The translations under genes were made by a program, and so were the position numbers. From contig NZ_SRPE01000003.1 of assembly GCF_004785645.1 (NCBI RefSeq), positions 62,001 to 126,000 on the forward strand: a stretch of DNA of 64,000 bases, written 5' to 3'. Below are positions 1 to 8,308 of the stretch, piece by piece; the stretch's first letter is position 1; each line of letters begins with the position of its first letter. The notes under the pieces are model-generated. The model did not search any database, had not been told where the DNA came from, and saw nothing but the letters and a program-made list of their open reading frames with translations. This DNA is from Empedobacter tilapiae. GTDB lineage: Bacteria; Bacteroidota; Bacteroidia; Flavobacteriales; Weeksellaceae.

Positions 1-1032
1 TTTGTCCCAAAGTTTTCCTGTTAATAACATGTTTCCGTTGTCTTTGAATGCAATTCCGTTCAATTCTTGCGCTTGAGGATTTCCTTGCTTACCTTTTAGT
101 TCAGCGAAATTAAATTCAGCTTTAACGGCTCCTGTTTTTGGATCAATAACTACAATGTTACTATTATCTGAATGTCCAGATTTTAGATAAACATTCGCAT
201 AAATTAAACCATCATGATATTCAATTTCATTTAAATAGCTATATGGTTGTTGGCTATCAAATGCCTGAACCGTTCTTAGATAATTAAAATTCTCGTCGAA
301 GAAATGAATACGTTGAGAACCTTCTGTTACAGCCAATTCTTTTCCAATTGTTGTAATTCCCCAACCTTCAATTATTTGAGCTGGCATATCAAATTTTTGA
401 ACTTGGTTAAAGTTTAAATCATATTTATAAATGACACGATCTTGCCAAGTTAATTGATAAATAAACCCATTCAATTCTGTAATTCCTTCACCAAAAACAT
501 CATCTTTTATTTGATATAATTTTGTAGGTTCAGTTGCTCCCAATTTATATTCAATCAAACGTGTTTTTCCATCGCGAAGTCCAGTTCCTTCAAAAATATT
601 TCCGTTTTTGAAATAAAATCCTTGTGTAAAATAATCGTTATTATGTGGGTAAGTTCCTACAATTTCATAAGACCATTGAGCTGCAGGTTCATTTGCATAA
701 ACAACGAATGTAAAATCTCGTGAATTTGTTTCTTCTTCTCCTTTAAAGAATCTCAAATTAACAGTATGATTTCCTAAGCTAATTGCTTTTCCGTCAATTG
801 TAAAATCAGCTGGAACTTCTTGTCCATCTACTGAAACAACAACTTTCGTAATTCCCTCTAAATTGGTTAAAGGAATATCTATTTTATCTCCAATTTTATA
901 TTTGTTTTGTTCAATTTTAGAAACAATTTCTGTAATTGCTGTGTTATTTTTTCCAGATGAATCTTTGCAAGAAAAGAACAATGAAGAGAAAACTGTAGCA
1001 CAAACTGATGCTGCGATTAAATATTTTTTCAT
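1..1032 (-). CDS. Glutaminyl-peptide cyclotransferase, lipoprotein (C-terminus cut by window edge)
   Basis: The frame is open from an ATG at 1032 to the left window edge, giving 344 codons without a stop, so the C-terminus is missing. The N-terminus is a lipoprotein signal peptide ending in LFFSC-KD. The body matches the plant/bacterial-type glutamine cyclotransferase family (Glu_cyclase_2, a beta-propeller that converts N-terminal Gln to pyroglutamate): YPHNNDYFTQGF, FEGTGLRDGKT, VFGEGITELNGFIYQLTW, EGWGITTIGKELAVTEGSQ and AQELNGIAFKDNG are family landmarks. An extra Ig-like segment of about 80 residues precedes the propeller. Expected location is the periplasm or outer membrane. It follows ruvC on the same strand, but a TATATTTG box at 1078-1085 suggests its own promoter. 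Confidence 0.88.
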   Translation of the reverse strand, partial: MKKYLIAASVCATVFSSLFFSCKDSSGKNNTAITEIVSKIEQNKYKIGDKIDIPLTNLEGITKVVVSVDGQEVPADFTIDGKAISLGNHTVNLRFFKGEEETNSRDFTFVVYANEPAAQWSYEIVGTYPHNNDYFTQGFYFKNGNIFEGTGLRDGKTRLIEYKLGATEPTKLYQIKDDVFGEGITELNGFIYQLTWQDRVIYKYDLNFNQVQKFDMPAQIIEGWGITTIGKELAVTEGSQRIHFFDENFNYLRTVQAFDSQQPYSYLNEIEYHDGLIYANVYLKSGHSDNSNIVVIDPKTGAVKAEFNFAELKGKQGNPQAQELNGIAFKDNGNMLLTGKLWDK

Positions 1033-1077
1033 TTGATGTTTTTTGATGTTTTAAGAATTAGGTTGCTAATTCTATTA

Positions 1078-1085
1078 CAAATATA
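1078..1085 (-). promoter_or_regulatory. Bacteroidota -7 promoter element for the cyclotransferase gene
   Basis: Read on the minus strand, TATATTTG matches the TAnnTTTG -7 consensus of the Bacteroidota housekeeping sigma factor. It lies 45 bases before the ATG, directly after the ruvC stop. No good TTG -33 element is seen 17-19 bases upstream, so support is partial. Confidence 0.4.
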
Positions 1086-1086
1086 T

Positions 1087-1635
1087 CTATTTTCTTCGAT
1101 TCGGATTATTTTTTACAAAAGCATCCCAGCTCGAATAAGAACTTGAAGTTCCTGCTGTTTTATTAGAATTTAGGTAATGACAAACTGCTACAGCAAGACC
1201 ATCTGTAGCATCCAAACGTTTTGGAATTTCTTTTAAACCAAGTAAGTGTTGTAACATCCCTGCGACTTGTTCTTTTGATGCATTTCCGTTTCCTGTTATA
1301 GCCATTTTTACTTTTTTAGGAGCATATTCTACAACAGGCATATCACGATGCAAACAAGCTGCAATGCAGACACCTTGCGCTCGACCAAGTTTTAACATTG
1401 ATTGAACATTAACACCAAAGAATTGTGCTTCGATGGCTAATTCATCAGGATGATACTGATCAATAATAGCTAATGTTTTTTCAAAAATCCTTTTCAATTT
1501 TGTTTGTTGATTCGGGAGTTTATGTAATAACAACTCATCTAAAGTAATCAACTTTATCTTATTATTCTTTACTTCGATTAGTCCAAATCCCATTACCATT
1601 GTTCCAGGATCAATTCCTAAAATAATCTTTTCCAT
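1087..1635 (-). CDS. ruvC: Crossover junction endodeoxyribonuclease RuvC
   Basis: A 182-residue Holliday-junction resolvase of normal family length, which nicks four-way junctions symmetrically together with RuvAB branch migration. The RNase H-like catalytic acidic residues are all visible: D9 in GIDPGT, E69 in ELAIEAQFFGVN, and D142/D145 in LDATDGLAVAVCH. ATG start at 1635. No ruvA or ruvB lies next to it in this window. The last about 25 residues (Ser-, Lys- and Arg-rich) are a short variable tail. The identification is firm. Confidence 0.97.
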   Translation of the reverse strand: MEKIILGIDPGTMVMGFGLIEVKNNKIKLITLDELLLHKLPNQQTKLKRIFEKTLAIIDQYHPDELAIEAQFFGVNVQSMLKLGRAQGVCIAACLHRDMPVVEYAPKKVKMAITGNGNASKEQVAGMLQHLLGLKEIPKRLDATDGLAVAVCHYLNSNKTAGTSSSYSSWDAFVKNNPNRRK

Positions 1636-1782
1636 CGTTGCTAAGATATTAAGATATTATTAGAATTATGTTCAATTTCAACGAGTATTAGTACTTTGAA
1701 AAATAATCGTGAAAGATTTATTAGGAATACTAAAAAATGATAAATAAATCAGCTCTTTACACGGATGCCCTTCAATCAACTG

Positions 1783-1842
1783 ACGTATGCCCATCGGAGA
1801 GTTAACGGAAGCGCTTCCGTTAACTCTCCGATGGGCATACGT
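1783..1842. repeat. Perfect 60-bp palindrome, GC-richer than surroundings
   Basis: Each arm is 30 bases with no spacer: left arm 1783-1812, right arm 1813-1842, centre GAAGC|GCTTC. Pairing stops at 1782/1843. The arms are about 55% G+C while the flanks are strongly AT-rich. The right flank carries a further related fragment (TATAGGCATCGGAC, from 1853), so the unit may be part of a larger imperfect inverted repeat from about 1762 to 1865. It lies between ruvC and the 595-residue gene, both on the minus strand. There is no T-tract, so it does not look like an ordinary terminator. A REP-like interspersed palindrome is likely but unproven from one copy. Confidence 0.8.
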
Positions 1843-1925
1843 TGCAACTCCTATAGGCATCGGACGATACGTGCATAGTATTCTGTTATAAAAGACACAT
1901 TTACTATTAATTTTAGAGATGTTTA

Positions 1926-1979
1926 AAAACAATTATTCGCCTCTAAAATAAAAGATTTTTTTTGGCGAATGATTGTTTT
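1926..1979 (-). terminator. Long-stem hairpin after the 595-residue gene
   Basis: Arms 1926-1941 and 1964-1979 pair over 16 bases with one G-T wobble around a 22-base loop. On the minus strand the stem is followed by a short T run. It sits right after the stop codon at 1984, so it is a probable intrinsic terminator with an unusually large loop. Confidence 0.55.
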
Positions 1980-1983
1980 CTTT

Positions 1984-3771
1984 TTAAACTGATGTTAATT
2001 CTTTTTCAAAAGTACTTAGTTGTGATTGTATTGTTTTCTTATCTTCAACAAAATATTGCTCATCTGTATTAAAAAGTGTTTTATAATATTGAATTCCTTC
2101 AAGAAGATTATCTCTTAGTTTATTCAACTTTTTTATACGTTGATTTGTAGGATCTTTTTTGTAATTGTTTTGTTCTTTTTGATAATGCTCAACATACATT
2201 TCAAGTTCTTTAATCAAGAAATTTGGACGATTTTTTGTTTCAATCAAATTATCTCTTCCATAAATATGATCAATCATTTCATTCAGGCTTGCTTCTTTGG
2301 TGAAATAAGCAATATTTGGACCTGGACAAATAACAACTCCTTGTGCTTGACCTTTTATTGGTAAACTTTGTTCTAATAAAGACGCATTTGCTAGTCCTAT
2401 ACATAGACAAGATTTTTCTGTTATTTTCTGAAACTGCTCGGCATACTCTTCTTGAGTTAAATTCGCTTCATTTTCTTTTAATTGCGCTAAAGCTATTTTC
2501 TGATGTTTACGATCGGCTGTACAGCTTCCGTCTGAAAAGAAACTTCTATCCAGTGCCAGATATTTTCTTGGACAAGAACTTCCTGGGTTATTCTTGATAA
2601 TTCGTTCTTGTTTAAAATCTTCGTTCGTTGTTCCTCTAACTGTATTAAAGGGAACGCCCAGTGGAGAAATATCGCTTAGATAAAGATCATCTTCTTTTGC
2701 ATTTGCTAATAAGTTTCGTGTTTCAATATCTGTAGAGGTAGCTTCTGGAACGAGTAAAAAGGGAGAACCCCAACCTATAGAGTCTAACTGATAATGTTCT
2801 AATAAAAACTTATGTTCTTGCGCTGTTCCAACTCCTCCCTGTGCTGTAATTGTTATAGGAAGAGGAATAGTTGGAACAAAACGTTTTTTTTCTTGAAGCG
2901 ATTTACATAAAAGCTGATGTGTAGTTTCAATTAATTCTTGTCGCTTTTCTTTAAATACTTCTAAGATATGTCCCATCAATTGTCCGTCTGTAGCAAAGGC
3001 ATGTCCACCACAATTTAAACCAGATTCAATTCTGTATTCAGAAACCCATAATCCTTTTTTCGCTAATTGTTGACCTTGTATAAGAGCAGATCGATAATCG
3101 CTCACTTTTAGAATAATACGTTTTTGAGGAAGCTCGTTTTCTGTTGGGAAAAAATTATCAAACTCTTCGAAGTAAGCGTATAATCTAGGGTTCATTCCTG
3201 CGGATAAAACTACAGAAGCATCCAAACTACTTTGCGCAAAACCTCTCAAAGCTGCATGGGCATCATTATATTGTATCGGTAATTGCTCTTTTCCATTGTA
3301 ATGTTCGCGATCTACTTTTGTCATGATATTAACATCAATAGAACCAGGTGTGAAATATTCTGAAAGAACAGATTGTAGATAATCTAATGAAAGATGATTT
3401 TCTAAATATTGTTGTAAATCATCTTTAAGTTGAGATACATTAGGTAATGTGTTAGCAAAATCTTCAACAGCTTTTTTGTTTTCCATTAAAGATGTTTTCA
3501 GTTCCTGAAATTTGTTTTTAACGATGTTATCAACTGTATTTAGATAAGCTGTAATTCTCCGAGATCGAAAATCTTCCATTTTTGTACTAATCTCTTGATA
3601 TGGAAGTTCAAACTTCTCACTGTAAAACTTATTCATACGTTCCATTAATTCGTCATCCATTACAGAAATAACAGACGAAATTCCTAAATGAGCAACACGA
3701 ATAGGAGAATCAATCGTATAAGCTAATCCCATAACAGGAATATGGAATGTATGTAAATTTGCGATTTTCAT
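1984..3771 (-). CDS. Uncharacterised 595-residue cytosolic protein, possible flavin-type TIM barrel
   Basis: Not recognised as a characterised enzyme. It has no signal peptide or membrane segment. It opens with HIPVMGLAYTIDSPIRVAHLGISS (positions 10-33, quoted in part), then a helical charged stretch (about 40-140). The centre has motifs resembling the nitronate monooxygenase/PfaD-type FMN barrels: GLNCGGHAFATDG (251-263, compare the EAGGH signature), ITAQGGVGT (308-316, compare the phosphate-binding glycine loop) and IGWGSPFLLVPEAT (332-345). Cysteines C400, C417, C455, C457 and C482 cluster in the C-terminal half and could bind metal or an Fe-S cluster. The last about 90 residues are a charged helical tail. 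I believe similar proteins occur in other Bacteroidota; the barrel assignment is inference from motifs only. Confidence 0.7.
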   Translation of the reverse strand: MKIANLHTFHIPVMGLAYTIDSPIRVAHLGISSVISVMDDELMERMNKFYSEKFELPYQEISTKMEDFRSRRITAYLNTVDNIVKNKFQELKTSLMENKKAVEDFANTLPNVSQLKDDLQQYLENHLSLDYLQSVLSEYFTPGSIDVNIMTKVDREHYNGKEQLPIQYNDAHAALRGFAQSSLDASVVLSAGMNPRLYAYFEEFDNFFPTENELPQKRIILKVSDYRSALIQGQQLAKKGLWVSEYRIESGLNCGGHAFATDGQLMGHILEVFKEKRQELIETTHQLLCKSLQEKKRFVPTIPLPITITAQGGVGTAQEHKFLLEHYQLDSIGWGSPFLLVPEATSTDIETRNLLANAKEDDLYLSDISPLGVPFNTVRGTTNEDFKQERIIKNNPGSSCPRKYLALDRSFFSDGSCTADRKHQKIALAQLKENEANLTQEEYAEQFQKITEKSCLCIGLANASLLEQSLPIKGQAQGVVICPGPNIAYFTKEASLNEMIDHIYGRDNLIETKNRPNFLIKELEMYVEHYQKEQNNYKKDPTNQRIKKLNKLRDNLLEGIQYYKTLFNTDEQYFVEDKKTIQSQLSTFEKELTSV

Positions 3772-3916
3772 GTGGTTTTTAATAAAGATAAGATGCTAAT
3801 TTCCTGAAATAGCGAATGATATTCCCTGATGAAAATCATGTTAAACCTTATTTTTAATCATTTAAAATATTGATTAAAAGAGAATTAATATAAATTATTT
3901 AATTGTTGTTCATAGA

Positions 3917-3952
3917 AAAAGCCTTAAAGAGTATTTACTCTTTAAGGCTTTT
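3917..3952 (-). terminator. Intrinsic terminator of the GH3-family gene
   Basis: The 16-base arms 3918-3933 and 3936-3951 pair perfectly around a 2-base centre. Read on the minus strand the stem ends in a T run. It directly follows the gene ending at 3967. Confidence 0.85.
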
Positions 3953-3966
3953 ATAATTTTGTATTT

Positions 3967-5478
3967 TTAACCTTTTTTGTTCAGCTCTATCAAAGGTTGA
4001 ATAAACTCTCTTGTATTTGATAAACGAGGAACTTTATTTTGTCCACCTAATTTACCTCTTGAAGCCATCCATTCGATGAATAATTTTGTGCGTGCTTTGT
4101 GTACAATCGGTCGATTAAGTGTCATATTATTGTAACGTTTTGCTTCGTAATCGGAATTAACTTCTTGCAAACCTTTGTCTAAACAATCAATAAATTGTTC
4201 AAAATTTTCAGGTTCTTTATCAAACTCTATTATCCATTCGTGAGCGCCTTTTTCTTTTCCTTGCATAAAAATTGGACCAGCACTATATTCAGAAACAATT
4301 GAATTTGTTTGCATACAAGCACGTTTCAAAGCTTCTTCAGCGTTTTCTATCATCAATTCTTCGCCAAATGCATTGATATAATGTTTTGTTCGTCCAGAAA
4401 CAACAATTCGATGAGGATTTGTAGATGTAAAGCGAACCGTATCACCAATGATATAGCGCCATAAACCTCCATTTGTCGTGATAACCATGGCGTAATTTTT
4501 ACCAACTTCAACTTCTCCAATTGTTAAAAATCGTTGAGTTTCTGAACCAAATTCTTCCATTGGAATAAATTCGTAAAAAATTCCGTTGTCTAATAATAAC
4601 AACAAATCTTTGCTGTGCAATTGATCTTGAATTCCAAAAAAACCTTCGGAAGCGTTATATAATTCGAAATAATTTAATTTTTTTTGTGTGATTAAATTAT
4701 AGTTTTCTGCATAAGGTTTGAAGCTGATTCCGCCATGAAAAAACACTTCGAGATTTGGCCATAATTCGTCCAAATAATTCTTTCCAGTTTCGGCTAATAA
4801 TTTGTTCAATACAACCAGCATCCATGAAGGAACACCAGTTAATGAACCAACATCTTCATTCTTTGTGGCATTAATAATCGCGTTCATCTTTACATTCCAA
4901 TCAGACATTAAAGAAATCTCACGATTCGGAATATTTTTCATTTCTGCATAAAAAGGCAAATTATCAATCAAAATAGCTGATAAATCACCAAAACGAGTAT
5001 CATATTTTTGATAAAGTTCACTACTTCCGCCAATTCTTAAGTTTTTGTGCATAAAAATATCCGTTTCGGGATAAGCATTTAAGTACAATGCAAACATTGT
5101 TTTTCCTGCTGCGTAGTGGCAATCTTCTAAGGATTCATTACTAATTGGAATAAATTTACTTTTGGCATTTGTTGTTCCAGAAGATTTCGCAAACCACTTT
5201 ATTTTTCCGTGCCAAGTGACATCTTTTTCACCTTTTCTCGCTAATTCAATATAAGGTTGAAAATCTTCGTAATGTACCGCAGGAACTTGCTCTTGAAATT
5301 TCTGTGTCGTTTTAATTTCGTCAAAATGAAATTCTTTTCCGTAAATAGTCGATTTGGCTTTTTTGATATTCTCAAATAACACACGTTCTTGCGTACCAAC
5401 TGGATTTTTGATGCTTTCTTCGATGACATTCATTCGGCTACGCATCATAATTTCCATAATCTTATTGACTATTCCCAT
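3967..5478 (-). CDS. GH3 auxin-responsive promoter family protein (acyl-adenylating enzyme)
   Basis: 503 residues, typical of bacterial GH3-family members of the ANL adenylate-forming superfamily. The nucleotide-binding P-loop-like motif SSGTTNAKSKFIP is at 99-111, followed by GVPSWM, FFHGGISF, YNASEGFFGIQ and the hinge region YRIGDT-like segment (WRYIIGDTVRFT). Plant homologues conjugate amino acids to auxin or jasmonate. The bacterial substrate is unknown and cannot be read from sequence. ATG start at 5478. It is divergent from the DUF2797 gene with 52 bases between, and a TAATTTTG box (minus strand, 5504-5511) could serve as its -7 element. Confidence 0.9.
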   Translation of the reverse strand: MGIVNKIMEIMMRSRMNVIEESIKNPVGTQERVLFENIKKAKSTIYGKEFHFDEIKTTQKFQEQVPAVHYEDFQPYIELARKGEKDVTWHGKIKWFAKSSGTTNAKSKFIPISNESLEDCHYAAGKTMFALYLNAYPETDIFMHKNLRIGGSSELYQKYDTRFGDLSAILIDNLPFYAEMKNIPNREISLMSDWNVKMNAIINATKNEDVGSLTGVPSWMLVVLNKLLAETGKNYLDELWPNLEVFFHGGISFKPYAENYNLITQKKLNYFELYNASEGFFGIQDQLHSKDLLLLLDNGIFYEFIPMEEFGSETQRFLTIGEVEVGKNYAMVITTNGGLWRYIIGDTVRFTSTNPHRIVVSGRTKHYINAFGEELMIENAEEALKRACMQTNSIVSEYSAGPIFMQGKEKGAHEWIIEFDKEPENFEQFIDCLDKGLQEVNSDYEAKRYNNMTLNRPIVHKARTKLFIEWMASRGKLGGQNKVPRLSNTREFIQPLIELNKKG

Positions 5479-5530
5479 CCGCTAAAAGTTTTGTAGATTT
5501 ACACAAAATTAATTAAACTTTTTTAGCAAG

Positions 5531-6322
5531 ATGCAGTTTGAAGGACAAATTCGTAAAATGACAACTGAAAATGGAACTCCAATAAATTATTATTGGAATT
5601 TCAAAGATGATTTTATCGTTATGAATCAATTGTTAGGAAAAAAAATCAAGATTAACTTTGATCATTACGAATGTTTAAACTGTCATGAGGATAAAGAGAT
5701 TTATCAGATGGGATATTGTAAAAATTGTTTTTTTACAGTTCCAGAAGCTAATCCAAGTATCATCAATCCAGAACTTTCTACAGCACATTTGGGAATTGCA
5801 CAACGTGATTTAGAGTTTGAAACGAAATTCGAATTGCAACCACATATTGTGTATTTGGCAAATTCTTCGGGAATAAAAGTAGGTGTAACGCGTTTAACAC
5901 AAGTGCCGACTCGTTGGATCGATCAAGGTGCTTCAGAAGCTATTATTATTGCACGAACGGATAACCGTTACGAAGCTGGAATGATAGAGGTTTCGTTGAA
6001 AAATGTTATTGCTGATAAAACGAATTGGCAAAGAATGTTGAAAAATGATGTGCCAGAAATTAATCTGTTCGAAAAGTATCACGAAATCAGAAATGAAGTG
6101 AATCCTGATTTTCAACAATTTTTGGTTGATGAGCCAGAAGTTTGGAAGTTAGACTATCCAGTTTTATCTTATCCAGAAAAAGTAAAATCATTAAACTTGA
6201 AAAAAACACCAGAAATAGAAGGTGTTTTGAAAGGAATAAAAGGTCAATACTTAATTTTTGAAAACAATACCGTTTTCAATGTTCGAGGTCATGAAGGTTT
6301 TTATGTGAATTTTGAAGTATAA
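5531..6322 (+). CDS. DUF2797 domain-containing protein
   Basis: 263 residues. A CxxC-x11-CxxC set (C48, C51, C63, C66) looks like a structural zinc knuckle. It is followed by the segment HIVYLANSSGIKVGVTR and RWIDQGASEAI, which are hallmarks of the DUF2797 family; this part resembles GIY-YIG-like folds (IVYLA...KVGVT). No function is established for the family as far as I know. No signal peptide, so it is probably cytosolic. The gene is monocistronic: it is divergent from the GH3 gene and ends at a clear terminator at 6349-6383. Confidence 0.85.
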   Translation: MQFEGQIRKMTTENGTPINYYWNFKDDFIVMNQLLGKKIKINFDHYECLNCHEDKEIYQMGYCKNCFFTVPEANPSIINPELSTAHLGIAQRDLEFETKFELQPHIVYLANSSGIKVGVTRLTQVPTRWIDQGASEAIIIARTDNRYEAGMIEVSLKNVIADKTNWQRMLKNDVPEINLFEKYHEIRNEVNPDFQQFLVDEPEVWKLDYPVLSYPEKVKSLNLKKTPEIEGVLKGIKGQYLIFENNTVFNVRGHEGFYVNFEV

Positions 6323-6348
6323 AATTCACTTTACAATAAAAGATATTC

Positions 6349-6383
6349 AAAAGTCGGTTCTGTTACAGAATCGACTTTTTTGT
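6349..6383 (+). terminator. Intrinsic terminator of the DUF2797 gene
   Basis: Arms AAAAGTCG (6349-6356) and CGACTTTT (6372-6379) pair, with a continuing inner stem 6357-6362/6366-6371 (one wobble) and a TTA loop. A T run follows. It is almost identical in sequence to the terminator at 9744-9776. Confidence 0.85.
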
Positions 6384-6487
6384 TAAGATAGGATTATCCA
6401 AGTAAAAAAGTTTAAAATGAATAATCAGTTTTTCTGACGCATTCAATTTTCGTTGTATATTGTTTTCTTAATATTCATGCCAAAAAT

Positions 6488-8164
6488 ATGTTTCTCAATC
6501 AAATTTATCTACAGAAGTTAAAACTTTTATTTGTTCTTGCTTTTACGCTTATAAGTGTATTATTAAATGCACAAAAGAATGCAGAAACAGAAATAGAAAA
6601 TTATTTGAAGAAGTCATATGAATTTGTTAGTGTTAATCTTGATTCGGCATTACTTTATAACAGAAAGGCAGATGATCTTATTCATAATTTACCTAAGAAT
6701 GCTGATAAAATCTCTGTTTATAAGAATTTAGGAAATATTTATTTAGAAAGAGGAGATTTTGTAAACTCTCTGAATTATTTCTTGAAAGCTTCTAAAATTG
6801 TTGAGAACAAATTGATTTCTGAACCTAATAATCAACAATATATGACGTATGAAATAGAATTGTTGATTGCTGTAGGAAATTTAGAATTGCGTCAAAATAA
6901 TTTTGATCAAACGTTGGGTTTTTATAATCGTGCAAAAGTAAGATTAGAACAAATAAAAAATGAATCGAAAAGACTTCAATTTAAATTAAATATTTTAAAT
7001 AATACAGCTGGTGTTTTTCTGAAAAAGGAAGAGTTTAATAAGGCTTTGAAGTATTATGAATTGGCTCAAGAATTAAATGTAAAAGCAAAAGACGAAAAAT
7101 TAGAGGCTTCTTTGTTGAATAATATGGGAATATGTTATTTAGAAAATCAGGAATATGTAACATCCATTTTTGTATTGAATAAGGCTTTAGAGATTCGAAA
7201 GAAATTAGATGATCAGAGGGGAATTGCACAATGTTATAATAATTTAGGAAAAGCTTATGGATTGCAAAAAAAGTATAAAGAATCAAAATATTACTTAGAA
7301 GAAGCGCTAAAAATTGGACATAATGTAGGTAATACAGAATCTATACTTTATTCATTGTTTTCTTTAAAAAGACTTTATGAAGAATTGAATGATTATGAAA
7401 ATGCTTTTAAAACTTTAGATGAATATACTACTCTAAATAAAAAAGTTTACAATGAAGAATCTGTGAAAAAGATGGCGCAATTGGAGCTGAATTATAAATT
7501 GGATAAGCAAAAAACAATTTATTCAGAAAATATTAAAAGACAAGAGGCAGAGAAAAAAAGAACTAAATTAATCTATTATAGTATTGGTAGTTGTTTGTTT
7601 CTGTTTCTTATTCTTGCGATTCTTTGGATTTATCTACAGAAAACTAAAATAAAGAATATCAGTCTTTTAAAAGAAAAACTACAATTAGAACATAAAAATA
7701 TTTCACTCGAAAAAGACTTTTTAAAAGATGAGCTCGAATTTAAGAATAGAGAGATAACTGCAAAAATTATGTATTTATTCAAAAAGAATGAGTTGATAAA
7801 TTCTATTGCTGAAAGGCTTGTCGAACTAAAGAAAAAAGTAATGCCTGAAAATAAAAAAGAAATTCAGGAAATGATCGTTGAAATGCGCCTTAAAAAAGAT
7901 GATGAAATTTGGACAGAATTTGAAACTTATTTTACAAAAGTTAATCCAGATTTTTATACCAAACTAAATGAACTTTGTCCTAATTTAACGCCAAACGAAA
8001 AAAAATTATGCGCTTTTTTACGCCTTAAAATGACAACCAAGGAAATTGCTACCATTACTTACCAATCTACAAATAGTATAAATGTTTCTCGTTTTAGACT
8101 TCGAAAAAAATTGAATATAAAAGGAGAGGATATTAATTTGATAAATTTTTTAGAAAATTTATAA
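6488..8164 (+). CDS. TPR-repeat membrane protein with C-terminal LuxR-type HTH
   Basis: 558 residues in a layout common in Flavobacteriia. An N-terminal signal peptide ends near LLNAQ. Tetratricopeptide repeats follow, from about 55 to 330 (for example NNMGICYLENQEYVTSIFVLNKALEIRKKL). One transmembrane helix spans about 361-383, then a charged coiled coil (about 385-450). A helix-turn-helix of the LuxR/GerE type ends the protein (LTPNEKKLCAFLRLKMTTKEIA...INVSRFRLRKKL). The TPR sensor should lie in the periplasm with the HTH in the cytoplasm. The signal and the target genes are not visible; the T9SS gene 144 bases downstream is one candidate target. Confidence 0.88.
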   Translation: MFLNQIYLQKLKLLFVLAFTLISVLLNAQKNAETEIENYLKKSYEFVSVNLDSALLYNRKADDLIHNLPKNADKISVYKNLGNIYLERGDFVNSLNYFLKASKIVENKLISEPNNQQYMTYEIELLIAVGNLELRQNNFDQTLGFYNRAKVRLEQIKNESKRLQFKLNILNNTAGVFLKKEEFNKALKYYELAQELNVKAKDEKLEASLLNNMGICYLENQEYVTSIFVLNKALEIRKKLDDQRGIAQCYNNLGKAYGLQKKYKESKYYLEEALKIGHNVGNTESILYSLFSLKRLYEELNDYENAFKTLDEYTTLNKKVYNEESVKKMAQLELNYKLDKQKTIYSENIKRQEAEKKRTKLIYYSIGSCLFLFLILAILWIYLQKTKIKNISLLKEKLQLEHKNISLEKDFLKDELEFKNREITAKIMYLFKKNELINSIAERLVELKKKVMPENKKEIQEMIVEMRLKKDDEIWTEFETYFTKVNPDFYTKLNELCPNLTPNEKKLCAFLRLKMTTKEIATITYQSTNSINVSRFRLRKKLNIKGEDINLINFLENL

Positions 8165-8308
8165 TTTACTGATTATGTTGTGTTTGTAAATAAAAGTACT
8201 AAAAATGTAATGTGTTCTGTACAACCGAAGTAAGCTATGTTTTTGAAGTTTTGATTGATTTTGTACTAATCTTTGTGAAAATTAATTAACACAAAAAAAT
8301 TAGCATTT

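Noticed and set aside
1678-1932. 84-codon ORF over the palindrome
   Set aside because: It exists because the 60-bp palindrome contains no stop in this frame. No family similarity, no signal, and composition unlike the neighbouring genes.
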